This document shows positions 41,678 to 51,168 of a stretch of DNA of 57,214 nucleotides, piece after piece. Position 1 is the first letter of the stretch. Every line of letters starts with the position of its first letter. The DNA is from Candidatus Coprenecus avistercoris (lineage in GTDB: Bacteria; Bacteroidota; Bacteroidia; Bacteroidales; UBA932). The notes under the pieces were generated by a model that was not told where the DNA came from, ran no database searches, and worked only from the letters and a program-made list of their open reading frames with translations. The position numbers were made by a program, and so were the translations under genes. The stretch is from NCBI GenBank assembly GCA_018712275.1, contig DVHI01000084.1, forward strand, positions 1 through 57,214, written 5' to 3'.

Positions 41678-42313
41678 TTAAGGTATGCCGAGGTATTTGT
41701 GTGTCTGAAGCGATATTCTCCATTCCGGATGCTCCTTCACGTATTCTATTATAATAGGAGTGGCGCTCTGTCTCTGTCCCCACTCGGGCTGCAGCAGCAG
41801 GACGCATTGTCTCCTTACATGTTTTCTGATGTCCTCTGCCCATGCGATATCCCCCGGACAGCCTGCCACGGCCTTGAGCTCGTCGGCCTTCTCCAGAACC
41901 TCCTGCAGGGGAGGGCGGTGTTTTTTTGGGGAGACGCATATCCAGTCGAAGACACCGCTCAGGGGATGGGTGCCGGAGGTCTCCAGAAAGATGTTGTACC
42001 CTTTCTCTTTAAGTCTTCCGCAGAGGGGACCGAGGTCGTGCATCAGCGGTTCACCACCGGTAATCACGACATTGACCGCCGGGCTTCCGGTGATGGGCCT
42101 TACAATATCCTCTATGCCGGTGAGAGGGAGGGCGTCCGTATTCCAGGAATTTTTCGAGTCGCACCACGCGCAGCGCACGTCACAGCCTCCCAGCCGTATG
42201 AACCAAGCCGCCTTCCCGGTGTTTACTCCCTCTCCCTGAACGGTGTAGAAGGATTCGACTACCGGAAGCGCTGTCCCTGTCCCCAGGGGGTCGTGTGTGT
42301 GTGCGTCTGTCAT
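41678..42313 (-). CDS. queE: 7-carboxy-7-deazaguanine synthase (radical SAM)
   Basis: 211 residues. Catalyses ring contraction of carboxytetrahydropterin to CDG in queuosine synthesis. The iron-sulphur cysteines form C-x3-C-x2-C: Cys44, Cys48, Cys51 in 'RLGGCDVRCAWCDSKNSW'. The opening 'ESFYTVQGEGVNTGKAAWFI' and 'VVITGGEPLMHD' with 'IFLETSGTHP' are family hallmarks; 'WICVSPKKHRPPLQEVL' is substrate-site sequence. The other queuosine genes are not in the window. Confidence 0.94.
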   Translation of the reverse strand: MTDAHTHDPLGTGTALPVVESFYTVQGEGVNTGKAAWFIRLGGCDVRCAWCDSKNSWNTDALPLTGIEDIVRPITGSPAVNVVITGGEPLMHDLGPLCGRLKEKGYNIFLETSGTHPLSGVFDWICVSPKKHRPPLQEVLEKADELKAVAGCPGDIAWAEDIRKHVRRQCVLLLQPEWGQRQSATPIIIEYVKEHPEWRISLQTHKYLGIP

Positions 42314-42339
42314 TCCTTGCAGGTGGATTTTATCCGGAA

Positions 42340-42347
42340 CAAATGTA
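42340..42347 (-). promoter_or_regulatory. -7 box of queE
   Basis: Minus-strand TACATTTG, exact TAnnTTTG, 26 bases before the queE ATG. Confidence 0.45.
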
Positions 42348-42435
42348 ATAAAAATGTATGAAAATATGCCACTATGGCAGAAAAAATCTTACGGCAGATT
42401 TTTTGCGTATCCCAGTGCTGAAAAGGAGAAAAGTT

Positions 42436-44604
42436 ATGAATAATATGAATTACAAAGAGAACAATAACAACAAGGAGTTCCTCGAGCGGTACGCGGTCAA
42501 TCTGAACCAGCGGGCCCGCGAGGGGAAGCTCGACCCCGTAATCGGCAGGGACGAGGAGATCCGCAGGGTGCTCCAGATTCTGAGCCGTAGGACGAAGAAC
42601 AACCCTATTCTGGTCGGAGAGCCCGGTGTCGGCAAGACGGCTATCTCGGAAGGCATAGCCGAGAGGATAGTCAGTCAGGACGTGCCGGAGAACTTGAAGA
42701 CCAAGGAAATCTATTCACTGGACATGGGCGCCCTCGTGGCCGGTGCAAAGTATCAGGGCGAGTTTGAGGAGAGGCTGAAGGGAGTGGTCAACGCCGTGAT
42801 AGAGAGTCAGGGAGAGATCATCCTGTTCATCGATGAGATACACACTCTGGTAGGTGCCGGACGTTCGTCAGGCGCGATGGATGCGGCCAATATCCTGAAG
42901 CCGGCCCTGGCCCGCGGTGAACTCAGGGCCATCGGCTCCACCACCATCGAGGAGTACCGCAAGTACTTCGAGGAGGACAAGGCCCTGGAGCGCCGTTTCC
43001 AGATGGTCATGGTGGACGAGCCTACCCCGGCAGAGTCCATCTCGATTCTCAGGGGACTGAAGGAGAAGTACGAGAACCACCACAAGGTGCATATCGACGA
43101 TGACGCCATCATCGCCGCCGTAGAGCTCTCGCACAGGTATATCACCAACCGTTTCCTCCCGGACAAGGCCATCGACCTCATAGACGAGGCCGCTTCGAAG
43201 CTGCGTCTGGAGATGAACTCGGTGCCTGACCCCATCGACGAGCTGAACCGTAAGATACGGCAGCTGGAGATAGAGCGGGAGGCCATCAAGCGCGAGGGAC
43301 ATTCGCCCAAACTGGACGAGATACAGGCGTCCATCAAGGAGGCTAAGGAGCAGCTCGACGAGCTCAACCGCAGGTGGAAGGTGGAGAAGGACCTGCTGGC
43401 CCGCATCTCCCAGAAGCGTGCGGACATAGAGCAGTACAGGTTCCAGGCTGACGAGGCCGAGCGCAGCGGTGATTACGGCCGTGTGGCCGAGCTGCGATAC
43501 GGCAAGATAGCATCGGCCCAGAAGGAGATAGACGAGCTGACGGCACAGAAGGCCGCCAATCCGGACCCGCTGATCAACGAGTCCGTGGAGCCGGAGGACA
43601 TAGCCGAGATAGTATCCAAATGGACCGGCATACCGGTGACCCGTATGCTCGAGAGCGAGAAGGTCAAGCTCCTGCACATGGAGGACATGCTGCACAAGAG
43701 GGTAGTGGGTCAGGACGAGGCCGTGCGTGCCGTGGCCGACGCAGTGCGCCGCAGCCGTGCCGGACTGCAGAACGAGAAGAGGCCCATCGGCTCGTTCATG
43801 TTCCTCGGTACCACAGGTGTCGGTAAGACCGAGCTGGCCAAGGCCCTGGCCGAGGCCCTGTTCAACGACGAGAACATGATGACCCGTATCGATATGAGCG
43901 AGTACCAGGAGAGGCACAGTGTCTCCCGTCTGGTCGGAGCGCCTCCGGGATACGTCGGATACGACGAGGGCGGTCAGCTCACCGAGGCGGTAAGGCGCAA
44001 GCCCTACTCGGTCATCCTGCTGGACGAGATAGAAAAGGCCCATCCGGATGTGTTCAACATCCTGCTGCAGGTGCTGGACGACGGCCGTCTGACCGACAAC
44101 AAGGGCCGGACGGTGGACTTCAAGAACACCATCCTGATCATGACCTCCAACGTCGGAGCCGAGGTGATACAGGAGTACATGCAGCGCATCGAGCACATCG
44201 ATGACAAGGCTTCCAGGTCAGATGTTCTGGAGGAGTGCCGCAGGGCCGTCATCGACATCCTCAAGAAGAGCATGCGTCCGGAGTTCATCAACCGTATCGA
44301 CGAGATCATCATGTTCGAGCCTCTGACCCGCAAGGACATACTCGGCATCCTTAACCTCCAGCTGAGTGCCCTGAAGAAGAAGATGGAGGAGCACGGCATC
44401 TCGATAGACTTCAGTCAGAAGTTCATCGACTACATGTCCGAGAAGGGCTACGACCCCGCTTACGGAGCCCGTCCCATCAAGCGTATCCTTCAGAGGGAGC
44501 TGGTCAATATGCTGGCCAAGGCCCTCATCGAAGGCTCGATTTCGAAGGAGAGGCCGGTGCTGGTCGATGTCTCCGGCGATCAGATAGTCATCACTTCGAA
44601 GTAG
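42436..44604 (+). CDS. clpB: ClpB-type disaggregase lacking the N-terminal domain
   Basis: 722 residues from ATG at 42436, chosen because AAGGAG at 42423-42428 sits seven bases before it; the frame is open 26 codons further but that part is not protein-like. Two AAA domains: '[20 protein letters not shown]' with '[14 protein letters not shown]', and '[20 protein letters not shown]' with '[20 protein letters not shown]'. Between them is the coiled-coil M domain (about 310-420) that identifies ClpB rather than ClpA/ClpC. There is no ClpP-binding IGL/IGF loop in the second domain. The usual 150-residue Clp_N repeat domain is absent: the protein starts at '[20 protein letters not shown]', where full-length ClpB begins its first AAA domain. 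Confidence 0.9.
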   Translation: MNNMNYKENNNNKEFLERYAVNLNQRAREGKLDPVIGRDEEIRRVLQILSRRTKNNPILVGEPGVGKTAISEGIAERIVSQDVPENLKTKEIYSLDMGALVAGAKYQGEFEERLKGVVNAVIESQGEIILFIDEIHTLVGAGRSSGAMDAANILKPALARGELRAIGSTTIEEYRKYFEEDKALERRFQMVMVDEPTPAESISILRGLKEKYENHHKVHIDDDAIIAAVELSHRYITNRFLPDKAIDLIDEAASKLRLEMNSVPDPIDELNRKIRQLEIEREAIKREGHSPKLDEIQASIKEAKEQLDELNRRWKVEKDLLARISQKRADIEQYRFQADEAERSGDYGRVAELRYGKIASAQKEIDELTAQKAANPDPLINESVEPEDIAEIVSKWTGIPVTRMLESEKVKLLHMEDMLHKRVVGQDEAVRAVADAVRRSRAGLQNEKRPIGSFMFLGTTGVGKTELAKALAEALFNDENMMTRIDMSEYQERHSVSRLVGAPPGYVGYDEGGQLTEAVRRKPYSVILLDEIEKAHPDVFNILLQVLDDGRLTDNKGRTVDFKNTILIMTSNVGAEVIQEYMQRIEHIDDKASRSDVLEECRRAVIDILKKSMRPEFINRIDEIIMFEPLTRKDILGILNLQLSALKKKMEEHGISIDFSQKFIDYMSEKGYDPAYGARPIKRILQRELVNMLAKALIEGSISKERPVLVDVSGDQIVITSK

Positions 44605-44623
44605 TCCGTTCCTAAAATGTTTG

Positions 44624-44661
44624 AATCCCGCGGTACCCGTCTAGTCAGGCGCTGCGGGATT
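44624..44661 (+). terminator. Probable terminator after clpB
   Basis: Eight-base complementary arms AATCCCGC / GCGGGATT with a 22-base loop, 19 bases after the stop, followed by a moderately T-rich ATTCATTTT. Weaker than the other terminators here. Confidence 0.5.
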
Positions 44662-44676
44662 ATTCATTTTCCTGAT

Positions 44677-44684
44677 TATATTTG
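44677..44684 (+). promoter_or_regulatory. -7 box of lysO
   Basis: TATATTTG, exact TAnnTTTG, 27 bases before the ATG at 44712. It overlaps the TTG that opens the longer frame, so a start there is unlikely. Confidence 0.5.
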
Positions 44685-44711
44685 CAGCCGTTTATAAACG
44701 ATGTTAAAAAG

Positions 44712-45683
44712 ATGCTGATATTATTCGGATTCCTCTTCGGCGGTGTTATTGTCGGTTATCTCCTGCGCCGCTGGCGGGTGACCTGGATAGGAAAGGTCAC
44801 CATGGCGCTTATCTGGCTGCTGCTCTTCCTCCTGGGTGTGGAGGTGGGCTGTAACCGGGAACTGATCCGGAGTCTGCCGACCCTGGGTATGGAGGCGGCC
44901 CTGGTCGCCGTGGTCTGCGCCCTGGGCAGCTGTCTGGCGGCTATGCTGCTGTGGCGCTGGGCACGCAGGAGTGAGAGGAGACGGGAGGCTGACGCTCAGG
45001 CAGAAACCGGCGGGCAGGAGGCAGTGAACGGACCGTCGGCAGTTTCGGAGGAAGACGGAGCGAAAGCCCGGAAGGGTGCCTTGAAGGACAGCCTGATCAT
45101 CATCGCTTTCTTCGTGGCGGGCATACTGCTGGGTGTCTCGGGCATCCTGCCTGTGGACCTGTCTCAGACAGGCGTAGCCATGTACGCTCTCTACGCCCTG
45201 ATACTCAGCGTGGGCTTCAGCGTGGGAAACAATCCGGACATCATCGGAGGCTTCAAGCGCCTCAATCCACGCCTGGCCCTGCTGCCCCTGATGACCATCC
45301 TGGGAACGCTGGCCGCATCGGCCCTGCTCGGACTGCTCCTTCCGCACCGGACAGTGCCTGAGACGATGGCCGTGGGCTCCGGATTTGCCTATTATTCCCT
45401 CTCGAGCGTGCTGATAACGGAATATATCGGTGCAGGACTGGGAACGGTGGCGCTCATATCCAACATCTGCCGTGAGTTCCTGACTCTCGTCCTCGCTCCT
45501 CTGCTGGTGCGCTGGTTCGGCCCCCTGGCTCCCATCTCCTGCGGCGGCGCCACCACCATGGACGTGACCCTGCCCACCATCATCCAGGCCAGCGGGGAGA
45601 AGTACACTGTGCTGTCGATGTTCCACGGCTTCGTGGTGGATTTCAGCGTGCCGTTTCTTGTAACATTCTTTTGCTCCCTGTAG
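44712..45683 (+). CDS. lysO: LysO-family lysine exporter
   Basis: 323 residues from ATG at 44712. About eight hydrophobic spans in the two-part YbjE/LysO layout: 'LFGFLFGGVIVGYLLRRW', 'IWLLLFLLGVEVGCNRELIR', then after a charged loop 'IIIAFFVAGILLGVSGILP' and 'YALYALILSVGFSVGNNPDI'. The C-terminal half has 'SGFAYYSLSSVLITEYIGAG' and 'GGATTMDVTLPTIIQASGEK', highly conserved in LysO. E. coli LysO exports lysine and confers thialysine resistance. The loop at about 88-130 is an unusually long, charged low-complexity insert (RRREADAQAETGGQEAVNG). Confidence 0.92.
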   Translation: MLILFGFLFGGVIVGYLLRRWRVTWIGKVTMALIWLLLFLLGVEVGCNRELIRSLPTLGMEAALVAVVCALGSCLAAMLLWRWARRSERRREADAQAETGGQEAVNGPSAVSEEDGAKARKGALKDSLIIIAFFVAGILLGVSGILPVDLSQTGVAMYALYALILSVGFSVGNNPDIIGGFKRLNPRLALLPLMTILGTLAASALLGLLLPHRTVPETMAVGSGFAYYSLSSVLITEYIGAGLGTVALISNICREFLTLVLAPLLVRWFGPLAPISCGGATTMDVTLPTIIQASGEKYTVLSMFHGFVVDFSVPFLVTFFCSL

Positions 45684-45705
45684 CGGGAATAACCGAATTT
45701 TTTAC

Positions 45706-45713
45706 TAACTTTG
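45706..45713 (+). promoter_or_regulatory. -7 box of pyrE
   Basis: TAACTTTG, exact TAnnTTTG, 24 bases before the pyrE ATG at 45738. Confidence 0.5.
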
Positions 45714-45737
45714 AGCGTTTTTTTAGAAAAGTACGAT

Positions 45738-46379
45738 ATGGAAAATACAGAATATAAGATTGCAAAGGGACTGCTCGAAATAGAGGCAGTCAGACTCAGC
45801 CCCGAGAAGCCCTTCCTCTGGGCGTCGGGACTTCACTCACCCATCTACTGTGACAACCGCAAGGCCCTGTCTTATCCGGCCTTCCGCAGGACCATCTGCG
45901 AGGCCATGATAGACGTGATCAACGCCACATTCAAGGACGTGGACGTGATAGCCGGCGTAGCCACCGGAGCCATCGCCTACGGTGCCATAGTCGCGGAGAT
46001 GATGGGCAAGCCCTTCGTCTACATCCGCTCCAAGGCCAAGGACCACGGCATGGGCAACCAGGTCGAGGGAGTGCTCCGCGGAGGCGAGAGGGTAGTGGTC
46101 ATAGAGGACCTCATCTCCACCGGTCAAAGCAGTCTGGCCGCTGTGGACGCCCTGCTCAAGTGCGGAGTGCACATCGCCGGCATGGTGGCCATCTTCTCCT
46201 ACAACTTCGACCGTTCCCGCCGCGCCTTCGAGAACGCCGACGTGGAGCTGCACACCCTGTCGAACTACGACACTCTCGTAGACGTGGCCCTCGATACGGG
46301 CTACATCAGGGAAGGTGACGTGAAGATGCTGAAGGAGTGGAGGTACGACCCCGATAAGTGGAGCAAGGACCATGAGTGA
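45738..46379 (+). CDS. pyrE: Orotate phosphoribosyltransferase
   Basis: 213 residues from ATG at 45738 (the frame is open nine codons earlier from a TTG inside the promoter). Converts orotate and PRPP to OMP in pyrimidine synthesis. 'WASGLHSPIYCDNRKALSYP' is the orotate-side motif; 'VDVIAGVATGAIAYGAIVAE' and 'PFVYIRSKAKDHGMGNQVEG' carry conserved active-site residues; the PRPP loop is 'VVVIEDLISTGQSSLAAVDA'. Its end overlaps the SRPBCC gene by eight bases. Confidence 0.96.
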   Translation: MENTEYKIAKGLLEIEAVRLSPEKPFLWASGLHSPIYCDNRKALSYPAFRRTICEAMIDVINATFKDVDVIAGVATGAIAYGAIVAEMMGKPFVYIRSKAKDHGMGNQVEGVLRGGERVVVIEDLISTGQSSLAAVDALLKCGVHIAGMVAIFSYNFDRSRRAFENADVELHTLSNYDTLVDVALDTGYIREGDVKMLKEWRYDPDKWSKDHE

Positions 46380-46842
46380 TGTGACTAAGGTAACCGGCCG
46401 TGAGGTCCTGCTGAAGCGGCCTCCCATGGTGCTCTTCGGCCTGTTCGGGGACCTGAGCCTGCTGGTGCAGAACGTTCCCGAGGAATACGGCGGCAAGATT
46501 ACGGCCGACCGCGACAGCGTCCGCATAGAGTACAAGGGCATCAGCCTCGGCTTCGTCGTAGCCCGCCGCGAGCCCTTCTCCCTGGTGGAACTCAAGGACG
46601 ACGGCAAGTCTTTCCTGAATTTCTCGGTGACCTTCCACATGGACCCGGTGGGCCTGGATTCGACCCTTTTTCACATCGAACTGGCAGCTGAGCTCAACTT
46701 CATGATGAAGATGATGCTCGGAAACAAGCTCCAGGAGATGGTGGACAGCATTACGGACCAGATAGAGAAGGCCGTCAACAGCTATGCGGAGGGCAATCCG
46801 GTGGATTTCTCCAATATCAAGCCCCCTGTCAGCTTCAGCTGA
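46372..46842 (+). CDS. SRPBCC-fold protein coupled to pyrE
   Basis: 156 residues. Secondary-structure pattern and motifs such as 'FGLFGDLSLLVQNVPEEYGG', 'VRIEYKGISLGFVVARREPF' and 'LAAELNFMMKMMLGNKLQEM' fit the START/SRPBCC ligand-pocket family. A homologous gene follows pyrE in many Bacteroidota, which is the main reason for the call. No catalytic residues are identifiable; a lipid- or hydrophobe-binding role is inference. Start overlaps pyrE by eight bases. Confidence 0.7.
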   Translation: MSDVTKVTGREVLLKRPPMVLFGLFGDLSLLVQNVPEEYGGKITADRDSVRIEYKGISLGFVVARREPFSLVELKDDGKSFLNFSVTFHMDPVGLDSTLFHIELAAELNFMMKMMLGNKLQEMVDSITDQIEKAVNSYAEGNPVDFSNIKPPVSFS

Positions 46843-46853
46843 TCCCGTCCGCA

Positions 46854-48221
46854 ATGCAGACCCTGCCTGAGGCATTTGTCAGACAACTTACCATCTCCCT
46901 CGGCCCGGAAAGGGCGGGGGAGGTGGTTTCTTTTATCACGGGCTCGCCGGCATCCACGGCAGTCCGGATCAATCCTTTCAAGGTCAATGCTTTCCCCGCG
47001 CAGTTCGCCTCCGGAAGGGAGACATTCTCCCGCTGGGGGAGGCTGCTGGACGGGCGGCCTGAATTTGCCCTGGACCCTCTCTTCCACGCCGGGGCCTACT
47101 ACGTTCAGGAGGCCTCGTCCATGTACCTGGAGAGTATTCTGCCGCTGATGCTCCGGATGCGGGAGGAACGTCCGGAGGGACCTTTCGCGGTGCTGGACCT
47201 GTGTGCGGCTCCCGGGGGCAAGAGCACCCATCTGCTGTCGATGCTCCGGGAGATTCCCGGCTCGTTTCTGGTGAGCAACGAGGTTATACGCTCCAGGGCC
47301 TCGGTGCTCTGCGAGAATATCGCCAAATGGGGTGCGGCCAATGTCGTGGTGACTAATGACGACCCGGCGGATTTCTCCCCCCTGGGAGAATATTTCGATG
47401 TCATCGTGGTGGATGCCCCGTGCTCGGGGGAAGGGATGTTCCGTAAGGATCCGGAGGCTGTGGCCCAGTGGTCCGAGGACAATGTCCGCCTCTGCGCCGC
47501 CCGCCAGCGGAGAATCCTCACCGACATCCTGCCCTGCCTGCGTCCCGGCGGCCTCCTGGTGTATTCGACCTGCACCTTCAATCCTGCGGAGGATGAGGAC
47601 AATGTAGCGTGGCTGGCCTCGCAGTACGGGATGGAGGTCCTCGAGCAGAGGCATTTCTATCCCGGAGATCCGGGAGCGGGAGAAGGCTTCTTCCTCTCGT
47701 CCCTGCGCAAGGGCGGGGCATACGGAGCCTCCGGCCGCAGTTCCGCAAACAGCCGCGGACGGGGCAGCGGAGCCCCTTCCCGTTTCAAGGAGGATATCCC
47801 CTGGATCAATGACGGCTTCCCCCTTTTCCGCTTCGGCAGCCTGCTCAAGGCCTTCCCGGCCGCATCCGCAGCCCGGATGCTCGAACTGACGGAAGGCGGG
47901 GCCGGGGCAAGGCTGAGGGTGCTGGCCTCCGGAACGGCCGTCGCGGAGGTCAAGGACGGCAGAGGAGGCGGAAAGCCGGTGGTGATTCCCCAGTTCTCAC
48001 TGATCCAGAGCGAGGTCTACCGCCGCGGCAGCCTGCCGGAGGTGGAGGTGCCTCTGGAGACGGCCCTGGAGTATCTGCGCCGCGGACTTCCGGCCCTTCC
48101 GGGCGCCCCTGCGGGATATGTCGTACTGACCTATGAGGGAGTCCCTTCCGGCCTGCTCAAGAACCTGGGAAACAGGTGCAACAACCTGCTGCCGCCGTCC
48201 CTCCGCCTGAGAATTTCCTAA
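46854..48221 (+). CDS. RsmF/NOL1-NOP2-sun-type rRNA m5C methyltransferase
   Basis: 455 residues. SAM motif I 'VLDLCAAPGGKSTHLLSMLR' near residue 118; the two conserved cysteines of m5C enzymes are in 'VVDAPCSGEGMFRKDPEAVA' and 'LLVYSTCTFNPAEDEDNVAW' (catalytic). A C-terminal PUA-like region ('EYLRRGLPALPGAPAGYVVL') resembles RsmF. Between them is a low-complexity linker (GASGRSSANSRGRGSGAPSR). Likely target is a cytosine of 16S rRNA. It is 11 bases after the SRPBCC gene. Confidence 0.93.
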   Translation: MQTLPEAFVRQLTISLGPERAGEVVSFITGSPASTAVRINPFKVNAFPAQFASGRETFSRWGRLLDGRPEFALDPLFHAGAYYVQEASSMYLESILPLMLRMREERPEGPFAVLDLCAAPGGKSTHLLSMLREIPGSFLVSNEVIRSRASVLCENIAKWGAANVVVTNDDPADFSPLGEYFDVIVVDAPCSGEGMFRKDPEAVAQWSEDNVRLCAARQRRILTDILPCLRPGGLLVYSTCTFNPAEDEDNVAWLASQYGMEVLEQRHFYPGDPGAGEGFFLSSLRKGGAYGASGRSSANSRGRGSGAPSRFKEDIPWINDGFPLFRFGSLLKAFPAASAARMLELTEGGAGARLRVLASGTAVAEVKDGRGGGKPVVIPQFSLIQSEVYRRGSLPEVEVPLETALEYLRRGLPALPGAPAGYVVLTYEGVPSGLLKNLGNRCNNLLPPSLRLRIS

Positions 48222-48234
48222 AATTGGAAAATTA

Positions 48235-48266
48235 TTTGGAAATCAGTAAAATAGTACTTACTTTTG
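48235..48266 (+). promoter_or_regulatory. rpsA promoter (-33 and -7)
   Basis: TTTG at 48235-48238, then 20 bases, then TACTTTTG at 48259-48266: both Bacteroidota elements at proper spacing, the best promoter in the window. The leader to the rpsA ATG is about 67 bases. Confidence 0.7.
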
Positions 48267-48270
48267 CGCT

Positions 48271-48289
48271 CCCTTCCCCCGGGGAGGGG
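48271..48289 (+). promoter_or_regulatory. Hairpin in the rpsA leader
   Basis: CCCTTCCCCCGGGGAGGGG folds into a tight G/C stem at the very start of the rpsA transcript. It could stabilise the mRNA or contribute to S1 autocontrol; it also resembles the G/C-rich intergenic repeats seen elsewhere in the window. Confidence 0.4.
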
Positions 48290-48339
48290 CTTATAAATAT
48301 TGTCTAACTCCTTAATGGAAAGATTGTTTAATTAAAATT

Positions 48340-50226
48340 ATGACAAAAGAACAGGAAATAATGACGGAGACCGCCGAAGTGGAGGCTCCCGTAGAAAAGA
48401 AGGAGACAGCCGAGTCCTATCAGGAAGAGGCCGCTCCCGTAGTGGACGCTATGGCTCCCAAACGCAAGAGCAATGCGTCAGTGCCCGTTGACAAGTTCGA
48501 CTGGGACAGTTTTGAGGAAGATACTCCTTATGCAGACCGCAAGGCCGATGAGGAGATGTACAACCAGACCCTCTCCAAGGTAGTGGAGAATGAGGTCGTA
48601 GAAGGAACCGTGATGGCCATCGGCAAGCGCGAGGTTCTCGTGAACATCGGCTACAAGAGCGAGGGCGTTATCAACATCTCTGAGTTCCGTTACAACCCTG
48701 ACCTGAAGGTCGGTGACAAGGTCGAGGTCTATGTGGAGACAGCCGAGGACAAGAAAGGCCAGCTGATTCTCTCCCACAGAAAGGCTCACTCCCTGCGTTC
48801 ATGGGATCTCGTGAACGAGGCATTCGAGAAGGACGAGATCGTGAAGGGCTACGTGAAGTGCCGCACCAAGGGCGGTATGATCGTCGATGTATTCGGTATC
48901 GAGGCCTTCCTGCCCGGCTCGCAGATCGACGTGAAGCCCATCCGCGACTACGACGTGTTCGTCAACAAGACCATGGACTTCAAGATCGTCAAGATCAACA
49001 ACGAGTACCGCAACGTGGTGGTTTCCCACAAGGCTCTCATCGAGGCCGAGATCGAGGCTCAGAAGGCCGAGATCATCAGCAAGCTCGAGAAGGGTCAGAT
49101 CCTCGAGGGAACAGTCAAGAACATCACCTCCTACGGTGTGTTCGTGGACCTCGGCGGTGTGGACGGACTCATCCACATCACAGACCTCTCCTGGGGCCGT
49201 ATCAACCATCCCGAGGAGGTCGTGCAGCTTGACCAGAAGATCAACGTGGTCATCCTCGACTTCGATGATACCAAGAAGCGTATCGCTCTCGGTCTGAAGC
49301 AGCTCCAGCCTCATCCCTGGGATGCTCTCGATCCCAACCTCAAAGTGGGCGACGTCGTTAAGGGCAAGGTGGTCGTTATTGCTGACTACGGTGCGTTCGT
49401 GGAGATTCAGCCCGGCGTCGAGGGCCTGATCCACGTATCCGAGATGTCATGGTCCCTCCACCTGCGCAGCGCTCAGGACTTCCTGAAGGTAGGCGACGAG
49501 GTAGAGGCAGTCATTCTGACCCTCGACCGCGAGGAGAGGAAGATGTCCCTCGGCATCAAGCAGCTTAAGGAGGACCCTTGGGCTACCATCACAGAGAAAT
49601 ATCCTGTAAATTCCCGTCATATCGCCACCGTCCGCAACTTCACCAACTTCGGTGTCTTTGTAGAGCTTGAGGAGGGCGTGGACGGTCTGGTTCACATCAG
49701 TGACCTGTCCTGGACCAAGAAGATCAAGCATCCCTCGGAGTTCACCTCCATCGGTGACAAGCTCGAGGTAGTGGTCCTCGAAGTCGACAAGGAGAACCGC
49801 CGTCTGAGCCTCGGCCACAAGCAGCTCGAGGAGAATCCCTGGGACGTATTCGAGACTCAGTATCCTCTCGGCTCTATCCACGAGGGAACAGTAGCCAGCT
49901 TCGCAGACAAGGGAGCTGTCATCTCTCTCGGTGAGGGCGTTGAGGGCACATGCTCCATCAAGAACCTCCAGAAGCAGGACGGCACTACTGCCAACGTAGG
50001 CGAGAAGCTGCCCTTCAAGGTGGTCGAGTTCAACAAGTCCAACAAGAAGATCATTCTCTCGCACACCAAGACCTGGGAGGAGCCTAAGAAAGAGGAGAGC
50101 CGCCGCGAGAGCGAGAGCACCCAGAGTGCGATGAAGAAGATCAAGACCAACCTGGAGAAGACAACTCTCGGTGACATCGCCCAGCTTGCCGACCTCAAGA
50201 GCAAGATGGAGCAGGAGGCCAAGTAG
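48340..50226 (+). CDS. rpsA: 30S ribosomal protein S1
   Basis: 628 residues, longer than the E. coli protein because of an acidic N-terminal region (MTETAEVEAPVEKKETAE) and a charged C-terminal tail. Six S1 OB-fold repeats run from about 83 to 580; examples are 'VEGTVMAIGKREVLVNIGYK', 'LEGTVKNITSYGVFVDLGGV' with 'DGLIHITDLSWGRINHPEEV', 'VKGKVVVIADYGAFVEIQPG', and 'VRNFTNFGVFVELEEGVDGL'. S1 unfolds and holds mRNA at the ribosome, important where Shine-Dalgarno pairing is weak, as here. Strong promoter and leader hairpin upstream. Confidence 0.97.
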   Translation: MTKEQEIMTETAEVEAPVEKKETAESYQEEAAPVVDAMAPKRKSNASVPVDKFDWDSFEEDTPYADRKADEEMYNQTLSKVVENEVVEGTVMAIGKREVLVNIGYKSEGVINISEFRYNPDLKVGDKVEVYVETAEDKKGQLILSHRKAHSLRSWDLVNEAFEKDEIVKGYVKCRTKGGMIVDVFGIEAFLPGSQIDVKPIRDYDVFVNKTMDFKIVKINNEYRNVVVSHKALIEAEIEAQKAEIISKLEKGQILEGTVKNITSYGVFVDLGGVDGLIHITDLSWGRINHPEEVVQLDQKINVVILDFDDTKKRIALGLKQLQPHPWDALDPNLKVGDVVKGKVVVIADYGAFVEIQPGVEGLIHVSEMSWSLHLRSAQDFLKVGDEVEAVILTLDREERKMSLGIKQLKEDPWATITEKYPVNSRHIATVRNFTNFGVFVELEEGVDGLVHISDLSWTKKIKHPSEFTSIGDKLEVVVLEVDKENRRLSLGHKQLEENPWDVFETQYPLGSIHEGTVASFADKGAVISLGEGVEGTCSIKNLQKQDGTTANVGEKLPFKVVEFNKSNKKIILSHTKTWEEPKKEESRRESESTQSAMKKIKTNLEKTTLGDIAQLADLKSKMEQEAK

Positions 50227-50238
50227 AGTAACTCTTCC

Positions 50239-51168
50239 ATGAAGTTTTCGTTGACGACACTGGGAGTCTCCTCAGCCTCCCCGACAACGGACAGATACCC
50301 CAGCGCTCACATATTGAATATATGTGGGCGCTTGCTGCTTATCGACTGCGGTGAAGGCTGCCAGATGCTGATGAAGCGGCACGGGATATCGCTGATGAAG
50401 ACGGAGATGGTTTTCCTCTCCCACCTGCACGGTGATCACGTCCTGGGAATCTTCGGACTCATGTCCACCCTGTCCATGTCCGGAAGGACGGAGCCCCTGC
50501 ATATCTATGCCCCGGAGGGATTTTCCAGGATACTGGACTTTTTCAAGGTGCAGTTCCTGGAGCGGGAGACCTATCCCATTGTATTCCATCCGCTGACGGC
50601 CTCCGTGCCGGAGGTGATTCTGGAGGACTCCGTCATGAGCGTGACGGCCCTGCCTTTGCTGCATAGGGTCCCGGACTACGGGTATCTCTTCCGGGAGCGG
50701 GAGCCGGGGCTGAATGTCCGGAAGGAGGCTGTCGCGTCGCTTACATTGTCCGTCAGCGAGATACTGGCCCTGAAGGAAGGACGGGACGTGCAGAGGGAGG
50801 ACGGGAGTGTGCTGAGGGCTTCTGAATTGACCTACCGGCCGTATCAGCCGCGGTCATTTGCCTATATAAGTGATACCGCCGCTTTCGGAGCCCTTCCCGG
50901 CATGGTCCGGGGGGTGGACCTGCTCTACCATGAGGCCACCTTCGGGGACGACTGTGCGGAGAAGGCGGCGGAGATGTTCCACTGCACTGCCCGCCAGGCG
51001 GGGGAGACGGCCCTGCGCTCCGGTGCCGGGAAACTGGTGATAGGACATTTCTCATCCAGATATAAGGACCCTTCTGTACTGCTGGCTCAGGCCCGGGAGG
51101 TATTCCCGGAGACGGAGATGGGCTGGGAGGGCCGTGAATTTGAAGTACCTGTAAAAAAGACAGAATAA
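50239..51168 (+). CDS. rnz: Ribonuclease Z
   Basis: 309 residues, metallo-beta-lactamase fold tRNA 3'-endonuclease. The metal motif HxHxDH is at 62-67 in 'FLSHLHGDHVLGIFGLMS'. Other ligands: 'LLHRVPDYGYLF', 'FAYISDTAAFG', 'DLLYHEATFGDDCAEKAAEM' and the C-terminal 'LVIGHFSSRYKD'. As the window's tRNA lacks an encoded CCA, this enzyme would trim such precursors before CCA addition. Stop and next start share TAATG with the S41 protease gene. Confidence 0.95.
   Translation: MKFSLTTLGVSSASPTTDRYPSAHILNICGRLLLIDCGEGCQMLMKRHGISLMKTEMVFLSHLHGDHVLGIFGLMSTLSMSGRTEPLHIYAPEGFSRILDFFKVQFLERETYPIVFHPLTASVPEVILEDSVMSVTALPLLHRVPDYGYLFREREPGLNVRKEAVASLTLSVSEILALKEGRDVQREDGSVLRASELTYRPYQPRSFAYISDTAAFGALPGMVRGVDLLYHEATFGDDCAEKAAEMFHCTARQAGETALRSGAGKLVIGHFSSRYKDPSVLLAQAREVFPETEMGWEGREFEVPVKKTE

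Noticed and set aside
42868-44196. 442-codon open frame on the minus strand
   Set aside because: Shadow of clpB, no recognisable domain.
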